A stretch of DNA of 64,000 nucleotides from Oligoflexia bacterium (GTDB lineage Bacteria; Bdellovibrionota; Bdellovibrionia; JABDDW01): assembly GCA_016715815.1 (NCBI GenBank), contig JADJXN010000002.1:1-64000 (forward strand). Direction: 5' to 3'. Below are positions 7,543-15,731 of this stretch, piece by piece; the stretch's first letter is position 1, and every line of letters begins with the position of its first letter. Position numbers and translations under genes: made by a program. The notes under the pieces were generated by a model. That model did not search any database and was not told where the DNA came from. It worked only from the letters and a program-made list of their open reading frames with translations.

Positions 7543-8900
7543 TACTCTAAAAAATGTCCGTGAAGATGCATCGGATGGTGCATCATGGTTTGATTTTCAA
7601 ATGTGAAGCGGACCACATCCCCTTCTTTTACGGTAATATTTCTTTCTTCATGTATGGCTTTGTTATTTATGTGCCAAACGTAGCGCTCCATATCGCCACC
7701 AAGAACAAGTTTTAAATCATATACTTGGCTCCCCTTATATGTAGTTGGAGTTTTGGATTTTAGATCATCAACTGTAAGTTGCTTTAATACCATTGGTTGA
7801 TGGTGCATATGGTGATGCATATTATGCCCACTATGAGATGGCTCTGCTGAGTGACCCTGATGTTCACCTCCGTGATTCATTCCCTCATATAAACTTGGCA
7901 TTGGTTTAGTGGGCGCTAAAATTTTTTCTCCACTTCCAATAAAGCCAGAGGCAAAACCCGTTCCATCTTGCGCTGTAATTTTAAACTGATAATTTTTCTG
8001 CTCAGGTAATTCAAATAAAACGTCATAGGTTTCAGCCATGCCTATTAAAATTTCTTTTGCCCTCACGGGCTCAATATCAATGCCATCGGCAGAGATAACA
8101 TTTAATTTTTGATCCGCAAGTGCTAAATGAAAATAAGTCGATGCCGCTGCATTTATAATTCTAAGCCTTATTCTTTCACCTTTTTTTGCATTAATCAGTT
8201 GTGATTCAGTTTTTCCATTAATTAAAAAAGCGTCATAACCAACATCAGAATAATCCATGCCCCCCATATTTATCCATTCGTTGTTTAAGAATGTTTTAAG
8301 CTCTCCAGCTTGAATAGCCCCAAGCCAAGAGCGCATGGTTTGTTTTTTATAAATGTAATAATCCCCATCTTTATGAAGGTTATTTAAAATATCAATGGCG
8401 TTTTCATCAGACCAATCGCTTAAAACTAAAACCAAATCTTTATCTGCTTTAATTGTTTTTTGTTTTGGATGCACAATAAATGCGCCGTAAACACCTTTTT
8501 GCTCTTGTACATTTGTATGGGAGTGGTACCAATACGTGCCATTTTGTCGAAGCTTAAATTTAAAAGTGTATTGCTCACCACTTAAAATGGGAGGGGTTGT
8601 GACATAAGGAACCCCGTCCATTTCAACGGGTAGTAAAATGCCGTGCCAGTGAATGGAAAGCTCATCATCGGGAATTTGGTTTTTAACAACAATTTCAGCT
8701 TCATCTCCTTCTGTAAATTCTAAAACAGGGGCAGGAATTTGGTTGTTAACCGCCAATGCAAAATCAACATTTTGTTTGCCACTTAAATTGATTTTGTTTT
8801 TTGTAACAACAAGCTCATATCGAACTGTTTTGGCGGGCGCTGATAATGGGAGAGTGATTAATAAAATTAAAAAAAATTTATTCAATACAGCCCTCCTCAT
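7539..8900 (-). CDS. copA: Multicopper oxidase, CopA-like, N-terminal 453 residues of a split gene
   Basis: After a signal peptide the protein carries cupredoxin copper-ligand motifs HWHGILLPVEMDGVP (about residue 84) and YWYHSHTNVQEQKG (about 123), a His/Met-rich loop (HGGEHQGHSAEPSHSGHNMHH region, about 345-372) typical of CopA/PcoA, and HHPMHLHGHF near the end. It stops four residues later because one base is missing relative to the downstream frame. The expected product, read through the shift, is 687 residues. CopA enzymes oxidise Cu(I) in the periplasm and confer copper tolerance. The gene follows an outer-membrane protein gene by 2 bp. As written, this frame alone lacks the HCH ligands and would be inactive. 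Confidence 0.82.
   Translation of the reverse strand: MRRAVLNKFFLILLITLPLSAPAKTVRYELVVTKNKINLSGKQNVDFALAVNNQIPAPVLEFTEGDEAEIVVKNQIPDDELSIHWHGILLPVEMDGVPYVTTPPILSGEQYTFKFKLRQNGTYWYHSHTNVQEQKGVYGAFIVHPKQKTIKADKDLVLVLSDWSDENAIDILNNLHKDGDYYIYKKQTMRSWLGAIQAGELKTFLNNEWINMGGMDYSDVGYDAFLINGKTESQLINAKKGERIRLRIINAAASTYFHLALADQKLNVISADGIDIEPVRAKEILIGMAETYDVLFELPEQKNYQFKITAQDGTGFASGFIGSGEKILAPTKPMPSLYEGMNHGGEHQGHSAEPSHSGHNMHHHMHHQPMVLKQLTVDDLKSKTPTTYKGSQVYDLKLVLGGDMERYVWHINNKAIHEERNITVKEGDVVRFTFENQTMMHHPMHLHGHFLEY
7548..7554 (-). other. U UUU UUA slippery heptamer at the copA/copB-like frame break
   Basis: On the coding strand the zero-frame codons are CAT TTT TTA GAG TAT TGA. The heptamer T TTT TTA sits in exactly the phase used for -1 ribosomal frameshifting (the HIV-1 gag-pol heptamer has the same sequence). 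Slipping back one base gives HFFRVLNKNK, which continues in frame into the HCH-containing segment. A zero-frame stop follows within three codons. Equally, a seventh T would restore the gene, so a mutation or homopolymer sequencing error is possible. A GTTGA/TCAAC hairpin lies further downstream, but about 40 nt away, too far for the usual stimulator. Confidence 0.6.
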
Positions 8901-8902
8901 TT

Positions 8903-9541
8903 TTAAAAGCTATAAGCACCGCCTATGAATACTCCGCCCCAGTGAGCTTTGTCAAAACGAGCACCTGGAATTGCCGTCTCTGTGCCGTTTAGTGAAACTT
9001 TTGTGTAGTTAACAGAGCGGTAGGCAGCTTGGGCGTGCACTTTTCCAAACATCATTTTGCCAACACCAAGAGCAAAGCCCCAACCAGTTAACCAATCATT
9101 TTGGTGAAAAGGGTTTTGAGATTTTGTTTCTGCCCATTGAATGGTGTTATTAACATAAGGGTAATATTCTCCAAAAACAGAAATATCTATAGCAGGGATT
9201 AAAAGCATCACACTTGGTCCATAACCAAAACGCCTATTAGTAATAGCATATGCTCCTGAGGCAAAAAGACTTTGGTTAGATGGTTGGTAAGTTAAACTAG
9301 AGCCCTCCCAATCATGAAACAAAGAGGCTGTGATGCTAACATTAGCAATTTTAATTCCCAATCTTCCCATTAAACCAAGACCAAAAGACATAAAGGTTTC
9401 ATCATGACCAACTGTGTAGCCTGAAGCTAACTCATTATAATTATTGCCTCCTGCCGTGAAACCAAAACCAAGCTCTGCATGAAGTTGTGCTTGTGCAAAC
9501 GCAGGGATGATTAAAAATAAAATAAGTAAAAAGTTTTTCAC
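8903..9541 (-). CDS. Exported probable outer-membrane beta-barrel protein
   Basis: The 212-residue product has a signal peptide (KNFLLILFLIIPAFAQA). The mature part has repeated Gly/aromatic alternating strands (LGFGFTAGGNNY, FGLGLMGRLGIK, GWGFALGVGKMMFG) and ends in YSF, a C-terminal aromatic as recognised by the BAM machinery. An eight-strand barrel of the OmpA/OmpW size class is plausible. It lies 2 bp upstream of the multicopper oxidase gene on the same strand, so it probably belongs to the copper locus, perhaps as a surface or periplasmic partner. No specific family is recognised. Confidence 0.65.
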   Translation of the reverse strand: MKNFLLILFLIIPAFAQAQLHAELGFGFTAGGNNYNELASGYTVGHDETFMSFGLGLMGRLGIKIANVSITASLFHDWEGSSLTYQPSNQSLFASGAYAITNRRFGYGPSVMLLIPAIDISVFGEYYPYVNNTIQWAETKSQNPFHQNDWLTGWGFALGVGKMMFGKVHAQAAYRSVNYTKVSLNGTETAIPGARFDKAHWGGVFIGGAYSF

Positions 9542-9582
9542 ATAGACCCCTTTATAAATTTATATTGTATTTTTAAATGCAT

Positions 9583-10176
9583 TTACTGCTCAAAGCAATA
9601 AAAATGGGCACCCGATGCATTGTTGCAACCTAAATTTCCACCCTGAGTCCAGCCCGCACCAACTGTATTTGCATTTCCTACGTTACCAAAATTGCTACCA
9701 GATGTACTTATCCACCCCGCACAATCATAACTTGGCGGACTTGCCAGCGTTCCATCTGTTGTGGTTTGTGTCCAAACATTTAAATTAGCAGAAATGGTAT
9801 TCCCCAATTCGTCTTTATTAAGTGGCACTTGATTAAAATTTAATCCGTTTGGGTAACCTGTAAAAACAACTGTTGTTCTGTCTAATTTGTACCACGGCGA
9901 CACATTGGCAATTCGTGAAACCACAGGTGATGATGTGGAAGAAATCCAAGCTTTCCAAGTACCACCAAGCCCATTGCCTGTTGCTACAGTTTGGCAAGTT
10001 GTATCTGCATCATTAACTGATGAAAAATCAATTCCAGGTTTATAAAGGCCAGACGTAGTGAACACTCTTTTTCTAAAGAGCGTAGCGTCTTGACTACCCC
10101 CACCAGTCACTATGGGGTTTACATTAAAGCAAGCACTTAAAAATAAACCGGTAATAGTCAAAATAATTCTTATCAT
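9583..10176 (-). CDS. DUF1554-type lipoprotein
   Basis: The 197-residue product begins with a lipoprotein signal (lipobox LSAC, Cys about residue 16). The body follows the DUF1554 pattern known mainly from Leptospira lipoproteins: an early CQTVATGNGLGGTWKAWIS block, a middle LNVWTQTTTDG and a final CAGW...GNVGNA...W..GGNLGCNNASGAHFYCFEQ-like end with paired cysteines. The fold has been compared with the collagen XVIII/endostatin C-type lectin-like fold. The protein is surface-exposed or periplasmic; function is unknown. It is on the same strand as its neighbours, with about 40-55 bp gaps. Confidence 0.75.
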   Translation of the reverse strand: MIRIILTITGLFLSACFNVNPIVTGGGSQDATLFRKRVFTTSGLYKPGIDFSSVNDADTTCQTVATGNGLGGTWKAWISSTSSPVVSRIANVSPWYKLDRTTVVFTGYPNGLNFNQVPLNKDELGNTISANLNVWTQTTTDGTLASPPSYDCAGWISTSGSNFGNVGNANTVGAGWTQGGNLGCNNASGAHFYCFEQ

Positions 10177-10230
10177 ACAAGATTAATTTAAAATCTATTT
10201 ATTCCTTAGAGTAAAGAACTAAATTAAAAA

Positions 10231-12105
10231 CTACTTAAACCAAAGCTCACTTTGCTCTAATCTGTTTTGGGATTTTATATCAGACTTCAAACAGTTTGAA
10301 GATTTATAAGTTCTAAAGGTAGTTTTTAAACCATAGTTTATCCAAGGAGCGCGATAGCTTCCGCCAGTGGCGGCATTAAAACATGTGGCCATCACCTCTT
10401 GGCCGCTGGCGCTGCTTTCTACTGTATAGATAATTGTAGTGCTAGATGACTCAGATGTAATTTGAAAATTAGCAGCACATGTATTTGCGTAGTCTCCTGC
10501 TTCTGAGCAGTTATTTATTAAATTTATACTTGAGCTTCCGCTAAAGCGCTGCTTTGTTACTTGAAGTTGTGGACCAATGGGTACGACAGGTGTAATTGGA
10601 GTTATTGGTGTGCCAACATTCTCTTCAACAAAACTTAAACTAAGCTCATAAAGAGGCTTCCCGCTTAAATAACTATCCGTTGTACAGTTTGAAACTAAAT
10701 AAGTTTTAAATTTTGTTTTAAGATTATAGTTTATCCAAGGGGCAGAGTAATTCCCCCCTGATTGTAAAAAGCAAGCGGCTAAGGTTTCATTTGTAGCTTC
10801 TGATTTTACCGTCATGGCAATAACACCACCAGTAACAGAACCTATATTTAGCTCAGCTTTACAGGTATTAGGGTAATCCCCACTAACAGCACAGTTATTT
10901 GTAATACTCACCACACCACCAGAGGCAAATTGTAAAGTTTCTTTTTTTAATACTTTTTGCAAAGGCTGCGTAACCGTGGCAGTTTTTAAAACTTTCTCAA
11001 GGGCTTTAAGTCTTGCATCTCCATCTTGGACCATAGGGGCTAAAAAGCCGCCCTCTAAATATTCATTCCATGCGTACATTAAAACTGTGTTTAGGTTTTT
11101 TGACCTTGCCTCAACCCAATTAAGTGTTTCTGCCACGTGGTTTGCAATTTCCTCAGGCTTAGCGTGTGAACACCAAGAATTTTTTAAATCCCTTTGGTAA
11201 TATGGGTCTGTACCTTTTAAGGGGCGCTCATCCCAACCTGTTGTAATAGAAGGCACAACATAAACATCTTGGTTAAATGAATTTCTAAATTTTCTATCTC
11301 TTCCAACACAGCCTTTTTCTAAATCTGCATAGGCTATTTCTACATTAGCTTGTCCCCAGTTAAAACCATTTGCATCAGTATTATCAAATGTTGGAGCGTT
11401 GGCGTAAGAGGTAACGCCATCAAAAAAATTAGGAATTTTATTTGCTAAAAGATTCCAGTGATAATTTGTCCAAGAAAGAGCCACTACAATTGGTGTTTGC
11501 CCTGTTTTTGACTCTATATAAGTTTTTAATTCTGAAAGTTTTTGTCGAGCTTCCTCGCTTGAACCCCAATAGTTTTCAAAAATCTCAGCATCCATAAAAT
11601 AAATTAAGGGCTTTGAGTTAACACGCATAAATTCTGGGCGCTCTACAAAACTTAAAATTATTTTTTTTGTTTTCTCCCAGGCTGTATGATTGTTTGCGCT
11701 TTTTGTTAAACCCAAATGATGAGATGATAAAATAAGACTAAATTTCATTTTAGATTTATAATTAGATTTTAAATGGTATGCCAGCGCTCTGTTGGGCCCG
11801 AAGGTTAAACCATCTCCATCATAACCGATGTAACTAACATAACTAAAATAATCAATTCCGGCATTTGAGGCATCTAGAATTTCTTGATCAACTACTTCTT
11901 GCCTATCAAGCTGCATATTAATTGTTCCATCATTATTGCGTGTGGCACTTGCCGGGCGACGCAAGTCCCAAGCTTGAGTGATAAGTGGTGAATAGGGGCT
12001 GCCACCAAACCAGTAATCCCACCTAATGGCCCCAACACTAGGCCGAGCTTGAGCATTTGGCAAGTACACTAAAAGAGCAAGAAACCATAACAAAATGAGC
12101 TTCAT
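10231..12105 (-). CDS. Exported GH99/WbsX-like glycoside hydrolase with duplicated C-terminal domain
   Basis: The 624-residue product has a signal peptide ending NAQA. Residues about 20-370 form a TIM-barrel-like region resembling WbsX/GH99-type endo-acting glycosidases or glycosyltransferase-associated proteins: RWDYWFGG, ISYVSYIGYDG-like strand, KFSLILSSHH, KPLIYFMDAE, VVALSWTNYHW and MYAWNEYLEGG, the last typical of this group. After a Pro/Thr linker (TPITPITPVVPIGP) there are two copies of a roughly 95-residue Cys-containing module (NNC-x-(V/E)-(S/A)-GDY-x-NTC ... APWINY-x-LKT-x-F-(K/R)TY-x-SNC). The modules overlap the linker and may bind carbohydrate. The substrate is not predictable. 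Confidence 0.68.
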   Translation of the reverse strand: MKLILLWFLALLVYLPNAQARPSVGAIRWDYWFGGSPYSPLITQAWDLRRPASATRNNDGTINMQLDRQEVVDQEILDASNAGIDYFSYVSYIGYDGDGLTFGPNRALAYHLKSNYKSKMKFSLILSSHHLGLTKSANNHTAWEKTKKIILSFVERPEFMRVNSKPLIYFMDAEIFENYWGSSEEARQKLSELKTYIESKTGQTPIVVALSWTNYHWNLLANKIPNFFDGVTSYANAPTFDNTDANGFNWGQANVEIAYADLEKGCVGRDRKFRNSFNQDVYVVPSITTGWDERPLKGTDPYYQRDLKNSWCSHAKPEEIANHVAETLNWVEARSKNLNTVLMYAWNEYLEGGFLAPMVQDGDARLKALEKVLKTATVTQPLQKVLKKETLQFASGGVVSITNNCAVSGDYPNTCKAELNIGSVTGGVIAMTVKSEATNETLAACFLQSGGNYSAPWINYNLKTKFKTYLVSNCTTDSYLSGKPLYELSLSFVEENVGTPITPITPVVPIGPQLQVTKQRFSGSSSINLINNCSEAGDYANTCAANFQITSESSSTTIIYTVESSASGQEVMATCFNAATGGSYRAPWINYGLKTTFRTYKSSNCLKSDIKSQNRLEQSELWFK

Positions 12106-12124
12106 TTATTCCCCCCACAGGACT

Positions 12125-12198
12125 GGTCTTACGTCTTTATCGACAAGACCTTGGGAGAGTTAAGGTAATTTAAGAAAACCAGACCAAGGACTGGGTCT
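12125..12198. repeat. Two GGTCT/AGACC hairpins in the divergent intergenic region
   Basis: GGTCTT (12125-12130) pairs with AAGACC (12145-12150), with inner GTC/GAC pairs. A second hairpin is AGACC (12181-12185) with GGTCT (12194-12198). The first lies 20-45 nt upstream of the glycoside-hydrolase start on its mRNA and could affect that leader. No T-tract follows on either strand, so a terminator is unlikely. Confidence 0.45.
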
Positions 12199-12222
12199 TG
12201 CAAAAAACTTCTGCAAAAATTT

Positions 12223-12258
12223 GGACAATTTGTCTGCTGGCTTTTAGACAATATGTCT
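12223..12258. promoter_or_regulatory. Tandem 13-bp palindromes, candidate operator
   Basis: GGACAATTTGTCT (12223-12235) and AGACAATATGTCT (12246-12258) share the pattern (A/G)GACA-N3-TGTCT, with centres 23 bp apart, close to two helical turns. They lie between two divergent exported-protein genes (starts 12105 minus and 12345 plus), where a regulator could control both. Which regulator binds is unknown. Confidence 0.45.
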
Positions 12259-12344
12259 ATTTAATGAGCTAAAATTAAATTTAATAAATTTTAACTTGGC
12301 CGCTTACTTGCATTTATGAAATATAAAATGCCAAAGGGGGCCTT

Positions 12345-13070
12345 ATGTTTAAAATGTTTTTTACTTTAATTATTGTTTTTGCCTGCTCATTTACTTTTGC
12401 ATCCTCACCCATTGCGGATGACCCAAAACTTGAAATCACAGATCTTCACACCGCCTACATTCCCGCCGGCTATGACAGCAATGACAGAATTGTGCTTATG
12501 GCAGAGGGTTTATTTAGCTCAACCTGCTATAGAGTGGCACCCCCTGTGACTGTTATTGATAACAAAGAGAAAAAAATAACTATCACACAAAAAGCGCACA
12601 ATTATAATGTGCCCTGCCTAGAATTAATTGTGAATTATAACCAACCCATTCATCTGGGCCTTTTAGCTCCTGGAACTTACACCGTCATTAATGGCGGAGA
12701 TAACACCGAGCTTGGAAAGCTTACCGTGGCGGCAGCCAAAAATAAGGGACCTGATGATTTTTTGTATGCCCCACTTACGGACGCCGTCATTAAGAGAGAT
12801 AAAAATGATCATGTGGTAGCCACTGTGAGTGCTTTACTAAGTAACCGCTGTATGAAGTTAAAGGATGTAAAGGTTATTGAAGATGGCAAAAACGTAGTTA
12901 CTCTTTTACCAATAGCAGAAATTTCAGGCGAAAGCCGCTGCCGTTATTCTTTACCGTATAATTATACAAGAACAATTGCACTTCCTGAACTTGATGGAAA
13001 AACTGGCCGCTTCATGCTTAATGCACGCTCACTAAACGGCCAGGCTATAACAAAACTTTTTGATCTCTAA
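12345..13070 (+). CDS. Exported protein with two Ig-like internal repeats, unknown function
   Basis: The 241-residue product has a signal peptide ending SFTFAS. The mature part is an internal duplication. Each half (about 30-125 and 140-240) has a similar order of strands with a pair of cysteines (SSTCYRV...NVPCLELIVNY and SNRCMKL...ESRCRYSLPYNYTR) and ends with a Gly-rich beta segment (GTYTVINGG; GRFMLNARSLNG). Disulphide-stabilised beta-sandwich domains are likely. AAAGGGGG before the ATG is the ribosome-binding site. It converges with a trypsin-like protease gene (3 bp gap). No family is recognised. A periplasmic binding or inhibitor role is conceivable but unsupported. Confidence 0.7.
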   Translation: MFKMFFTLIIVFACSFTFASSPIADDPKLEITDLHTAYIPAGYDSNDRIVLMAEGLFSSTCYRVAPPVTVIDNKEKKITITQKAHNYNVPCLELIVNYNQPIHLGLLAPGTYTVINGGDNTELGKLTVAAAKNKGPDDFLYAPLTDAVIKRDKNDHVVATVSALLSNRCMKLKDVKVIEDGKNVVTLLPIAEISGESRCRYSLPYNYTRTIALPELDGKTGRFMLNARSLNGQAITKLFDL

Positions 13071-13073
13071 AAA

Positions 13074-13940
13074 TTAATTAGGCCTAAGCATGCAATTTGG
13101 CATGTTTAGGTCTACTTCTTTGTTTTGGTTAAGGCAACTATACACCACATACGTTTGTTGTCCGTAAGCCGCACCTTTTTCAACAACAACTTTTCCTTGC
13201 TCATCAATTTCACAAGGGTTATTCATGGTGCATTTGCCACCATTTTCATTTCCGGTGTTATTGACACCTACTACTTCATAAGTAGCAGTGTTAATAATGG
13301 GTGAGCCAGATGTGCCACCAATGGTTTCACAACCTGGTTGAGAATATTTTACTGAGTCTCTCATGAGCCAGTCTGCTTCTTTTAAAGCATAGATAAATTT
13401 ATCAACCTGGCAGGAATAGATTTTTTTCCAGTAGCCTGACACAACGGCAATATTTGTTTTCTCCACTGATCTTTGTGGAGCCAAGGTCAAAGCTTGAACG
13501 CCGTAGGTTTTTAATATTTCACCGTAGGTTTTTGTTAAACCGTAAAGAGCCATGTCTGTTTTTGTCATGGTGGCAAAAATAATTTTTTCTGCACTTAAGG
13601 TCGCCACTTTTGAGCCGTCGTTATTTAAAAGTCCAAAACTTCTTGAAATAGGCTTATTCACCACAACTTGTCCTGGTTTCAAAAAGCCCCTATGCGCACC
13701 CACACAATGGCCATTAGTTAAAACCATGGCTTTATCCTCCGCTGTGGAGTGAGCAAAGCGTACCAAAGAGCCAGAGCAATTACTTAAAGCAACAATGGCG
13801 CGAAAGTTGGCCGCTCTAAGATTGCCCGAAGGCCTAATGCTCATGAGTTTTTGAGCATTCATCTCAATGGGTGCTACAGGAATAGCCAGTGCAGCACTTG
13901 TGAAAAGTGTAAAAGATAAACTTAATATAAATTTGAACAT
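13074..13940 (-). CDS. Exported trypsin/V8-like serine protease
   Basis: The 288-residue product has a signal peptide and a chymotrypsin-fold catalytic triad: His in LTNGHCVG (about residue 78), Asp in KTDMALYGL (about 130) and Ser in GGTSGSPII (about 216). Six or more cysteines suggest disulphides. The arrangement resembles glutamyl-endopeptidase/V8 and other bacterial S1 proteases, without a C-terminal PDZ domain. The enzyme probably acts outside the cytoplasm. The gene is convergent with 12345-13070 and is followed upstream by two small exported-protein genes on the same strand after a roughly 60-bp gap. Confidence 0.85.
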   Translation of the reverse strand: MFKFILSLSFTLFTSAALAIPVAPIEMNAQKLMSIRPSGNLRAANFRAIVALSNCSGSLVRFAHSTAEDKAMVLTNGHCVGAHRGFLKPGQVVVNKPISRSFGLLNNDGSKVATLSAEKIIFATMTKTDMALYGLTKTYGEILKTYGVQALTLAPQRSVEKTNIAVVSGYWKKIYSCQVDKFIYALKEADWLMRDSVKYSQPGCETIGGTSGSPIINTATYEVVGVNNTGNENGGKCTMNNPCEIDEQGKVVVEKGAAYGQQTYVVYSCLNQNKEVDLNMPNCMLRPN

Positions 13941-13999
13941 AAAAATTCCCCCCTTAAGTAAAAAGCATCCCGTGGCTTAAAGGGGGTTGTCAAACTTAA

Positions 14000-14134
14000 T
14001 TATTTATTCTTTTTTTTGATTGTTGTGTTTTTGCTGTCTTGGGCTTTTTCTTGGCTGCGGTTATGCCTTTGTGCTTGAGCAAAATAAGCCATCAACACCG
14101 TTGTGATAAGCGCTAATGCTAAAATATATTTCAT
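14000..14134 (-). CDS. Small exported basic peptide (44 aa), unknown function
   Basis: This short frame starts at ATG 14134 with GGAGAG upstream and encodes MKYILALALITTVLMAYF followed by AQAQRHNRSQEKAQDSKN and a lysine-rich tail. The first 20 residues form a signal peptide with a likely AQA cleavage site, leaving about 23 charged residues. It begins 2 bp after the stop of the 98-residue gene on the same strand, so the two are probably cotranslated. The function cannot be inferred. Confidence 0.6.
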   Translation of the reverse strand: MKYILALALITTVLMAYFAQAQRHNRSQEKAQDSKNTTIKKKNK

Positions 14135-14136
14135 GA

Positions 14137-14433
14137 TTACTCTCCGCCATTAATTTCATCGCAGTAATAGCCTGCGGTTTTCCATTTACCATCAAGGGAG
14201 CAGCCCATGGAGTTTACATTATAATTAGACCACCAAATTTTATAGCTGCAATAGTGCTGAGCAGAGTTATAGGTGTATCCGGCTAAATACTGTCCCCAAC
14301 GGTCATACCAACCGGGCTCTGTTTCAACACACTTTTTAAATGTGGCGGCATTCGCATCTGCGTTTTCCGCACGGACAGAGTTGAAGCTTAAGGTAAGTGC
14401 GCTTAAAACAAATAATGAAATAAGTAGTTTCAT
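14137..14433 (-). CDS. Small exported Cys/Trp-rich protein, unknown function
   Basis: The 98-residue product has a signal peptide ending VRA. The mature 75 residues hold four cysteines and many aromatic residues (KKCVETEPGWYDRWGQYLAG, HYCSYKIWW, GCSLDGKWK, YYCDEING), suggesting a compact disulphide-bonded secreted domain. A TAGGGGGC-type ribosome-binding site lies upstream. It is the first gene of a two-gene unit with the 44-residue peptide. No family is recognised. Confidence 0.65.
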   Translation of the reverse strand: MKLLISLFVLSALTLSFNSVRAENADANAATFKKCVETEPGWYDRWGQYLAGYTYNSAQHYCSYKIWWSNYNVNSMGCSLDGKWKTAGYYCDEINGGE

Positions 14434-14539
14434 GATTTAGCCCCCTATTTTTGATTAGATACTAAAAGCCTAGGTGAGAAAATTAAAAAACACAAGTTTG
14501 CTTTTGTTAAGAATTATGCGGTGATACAGTTATTATCAG

Positions 14540-15730
14540 ATGAAACCAATTTTGATAGCAAAACTTCTTGAAGCTGCCCAAAAGTCTATAGAGGCCAACA
14601 TTGAAACCGTTGAGGGGAAAAGGTTTCTTACAGCGGGCCGAAACCAGTTTCGCTCCCTTTGGAGTCGTGATTTTTGCTTTTCTGCCAATACACTTTTAAA
14701 AATAGGTCATGATGATGTTGTTAAAAACCAACTTGAGCTTTTATTTAGCCATTTGCGTCCAAGAGATGGCCTAGTACCACGCACCATGGATTCTGTTTCA
14801 GCAAAGTATAGGGTTTCAAGAGAAGTTTCGAAAAAATTAGTTCCCTATTTGTACGCTGATCTACCACTTGCTAAAAGGTTAAAAGATCTTGACCCTGAAT
14901 ATATTAATGAGCACGCAACAGAAGCAGTTGATTCTAATGCCCTAAGCCTTCTTGTGGCTTTTGAGTATTATAAAAAAACTAGCGATGCTCTTTGGTGGCA
15001 AAACTGGCGCCCTAATCTTAAAAAAATGCTGGATTACTATAAAAAATGGGAAGGCCATGATGGCCTTATAAAACAACCTCGCTTTTCAGATTGGCAAGAC
15101 AGTGTTAGGCGGAAGGGAAAAACATTTTTTGTGAATTTATTATATTTCACCGTTTTAAATAGATATAGTTTTGACCCTTATTTTGAAATTGACCCCACTG
15201 TAACCCAAAACCTGCACAAAAAAATAAACGAAACTTTTTTTGACAAAAAATCTGGTCTTTATTTTTCTTTAGAGCACAATGATCACATTTGCCTTGATGA
15301 TAATCTCTTAGCTATTTATTGGAATTTTATTGATGTAAATGAAGAAAAAAAGTTTTTTTTAAACCTTCAACAAAGTCTTTTATGGGCAAAAGCAGATTTT
15401 CTTCCCGGCTTTGTGACCCACCCAGATTACCCAGAAGCGTGGATTGGTTTAATACCAAAATTTGTAGGCTTAAGTCACTACCATGACAGGCTTTACTGGT
15501 CTTGGCTGATGGGACTAAGCCTTTTGATGGCAAAAAAATTTAATGATGAAAGAACCACTGAGCAGCTTATTACATTTTTAAGCCAAAGAATTGAAGAAGA
15601 CGGCTGGGTAGCAGAAATTTATGATTATAAAGCGCCATTTCTCTCATGGCGCTCTACTGTTTTTGAAGCAGAAAAACCTTTTAGCTGGGGAGCTGCTTTT
15701 ATTTTAGAAGCACTAACTAGTTATAACTAA
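14540..15730 (+). CDS. (alpha/alpha)6-barrel glycoside hydrolase-like protein (MGH1/amylo-1,6-glucosidase superfamily)
   Basis: The 396-residue cytoplasmic protein has no signal peptide. An early GRNQFRSLWSRDFCFSANTL block, then LRPRDGLVPRTMDS, ATEAVDSNALSLLVAFEYY and a late YWSWLMGLSLLMAKKF and WGAAFILEAL are characteristic of six-hairpin glycosidases such as glucoamylase, glycogen debranching enzyme, MGH1 hydrolases and neutral invertases. Aspartate and glutamate residues in these blocks would be the catalytic acid and base. It probably acts on an alpha-glucan, sucrose-like sugar or mannosyl/glucosylglycerate. The gene converges with the 90-residue gene at 15732 (1 bp gap). Confidence 0.7.
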   Translation: MKPILIAKLLEAAQKSIEANIETVEGKRFLTAGRNQFRSLWSRDFCFSANTLLKIGHDDVVKNQLELLFSHLRPRDGLVPRTMDSVSAKYRVSREVSKKLVPYLYADLPLAKRLKDLDPEYINEHATEAVDSNALSLLVAFEYYKKTSDALWWQNWRPNLKKMLDYYKKWEGHDGLIKQPRFSDWQDSVRRKGKTFFVNLLYFTVLNRYSFDPYFEIDPTVTQNLHKKINETFFDKKSGLYFSLEHNDHICLDDNLLAIYWNFIDVNEEKKFFLNLQQSLLWAKADFLPGFVTHPDYPEAWIGLIPKFVGLSHYHDRLYWSWLMGLSLLMAKKFNDERTTEQLITFLSQRIEEDGWVAEIYDYKAPFLSWRSTVFEAEKPFSWGAAFILEALTSYN

Positions 15731-15731
15731 C

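Noticed and set aside
7490..7545. Stimulatory pseudoknot after the U UUU UUA site
   Set aside because: A CCCCA/TGGGG pairing and a GTTGA/TCAAC hairpin exist downstream but begin roughly 27-40 nt away, beyond the usual 5-9 nt spacing.
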